Shown piece by piece: positions 63,851-64,000 of a stretch of 64,000 nucleotides of DNA (the stretch's first letter is position 1; each line of letters begins with the position of its first letter). Position numbers and translations under genes: made by a program. Under the pieces are notes generated by a model that ran no database searches, was not told the DNA's origin, and saw nothing but the letters and a program-made list of their open reading frames with translations. The DNA is from an uncultured Oscillospiraceae bacterium (lineage in GTDB: Bacteria; Bacillota; Clostridia; Oscillospirales; Acutalibacteraceae), in the NCBI GenBank assembly GCA_900548305.1, contig URJZ01000007.1:7183-71182 (forward strand). The letters run 5' to 3'.

Positions 63851-63895
63851 AAAAACGGTATCTGTCATATATGGCAGATACCGTTTTTGTTTTTG
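63850..63895 (+). terminator. terminator of the importer operon
   Basis: AAAACGGTATCTG and CAGATACCGTTTT form a 13-bp stem, then TTTGTTTTTG. Confidence 0.9.
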
Positions 63896-63912
63896 TTATA
63901 ATATTTTTAATG

Positions 63913-63955
63913 TTGTAAAAACAAAATCCCTTATGTCAAAGACATAAGGGATTTT
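63913..63955 (-). terminator. terminator of the tRNA gene
   Basis: AAAATCCCTTATGTC and GACATAAGGGATTTT form a 15-bp perfect stem. Read on the - strand it is followed by GTTTTT and lies just after the tRNA end. Confidence 0.85.
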
Positions 63956-63960
63956 CATTC

Positions 63961-64000
63961 TGGTGGAAACAACAGGGCTCGAACCTGTGACCCTCTGCTT
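63961..64000 (-). tRNA. tRNA (3' part; probably tRNA-Val), truncated by the window edge
   Basis: On the - strand the sequence ends in GTTTCCACCA, with an encoded CCA. The T-arm GGTTCGAGCC is intact with ACAGG/CCTGT stem, preceded by the 5-base variable loop and anticodon-stem 3' strand GCAGA. The base after the anticodon pattern (AA in AAGCAGA) and the acceptor TGTTTCC fit tRNA-Val; the anticodon lies outside the window, so the isotype is inferred. Confidence 0.85.

Overview
The window looks like one contiguous chromosomal segment of a low-GC, endospore-forming anaerobe of the Bacillota, most likely class Clostridia. The evidence is spo0A, spoIVB and an alpha/beta-type small acid-soluble spore protein, together with a hybrid-cluster protein, T-box control of tryptophan synthesis, a CIRCE element and a BceRS-BceAB module. 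Family-level placement (an Oscillospirales/Ruminococcaceae-like organism) is a guess from overall gene style. No rRNA, phage, insertion sequence or CRISPR array is visible. One partial tRNA lies at the right edge.

Layout. 1-7060: the end of murB, then rapZ, whiA, dnaE and pfkA on the + strand (a cell-wall, RNA-regulation, replication and glycolysis cluster that lacks the usual yvcK). 7206-13412: a Na+/Ca2+ exchanger, a degenerate polysaccharide deacetylase, an unknown protein, a SASP gene behind a forespore-type promoter, htpG behind a perfect CIRCE operator, and a sirtuin. 13458-17062: two lipoproteins, a DUF1540 protein, and a probable pantothenate ECF S-component next to coaX. 17365-21971: a complete peptide-antibiotic sensing and detoxification module (bceR, bceS, bceA, bceB, on the - strand). 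22115-24978: murE-murF. 25756-26847: a urea transporter with a long structured leader and no urease in view. 27599-30294: a small membrane protein, spoIVB and an unusual spo0A. 30457-34548: a P-type ATPase and an O-antigen-ligase-like protein.

34717-38699: a two-component system with a membrane protein, followed by a membrane-anchored C39-like peptidase. 38729-45700 (- strand): the complete trp operon, trpE-trpGD-trpC-trpF-trpB-trpA, behind a T-box leader. 45855-46899: an acetyltransferase and a SnoaL-like protein. 46919-50067: hcp and its ferredoxin-like partner, divergent from a Crp/Fnr regulator, with a shared palindrome placed at -41.5 for the hcp operon. 50307-54047: a 1246-residue modular protein with an M23 peptidase, four tandem repeats, a C39-like peptidase and a C-terminal membrane helix, convergent with a WG-repeat-like lipoprotein. 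56117-63850: a TetR-type regulator, two paralogous methyltransferases and a complete Opp/Nik-type ABC importer. The window ends with the 3' part of a probable tRNA-Val on the - strand.

The most distinctive content is (i) the Spo0A receiver that lacks the invariant lysine and the first acidic-pocket aspartate, (ii) the leaderless M23/repeat/C39/TM protein and its membrane-anchored C39 paralogue, and (iii) the duplicated methyltransferase plus Opp/Nik importer locus, which could be a small-molecule or metal uptake system of unknown substrate. All functional statements rest on reading motifs and gene order; no database search was run.
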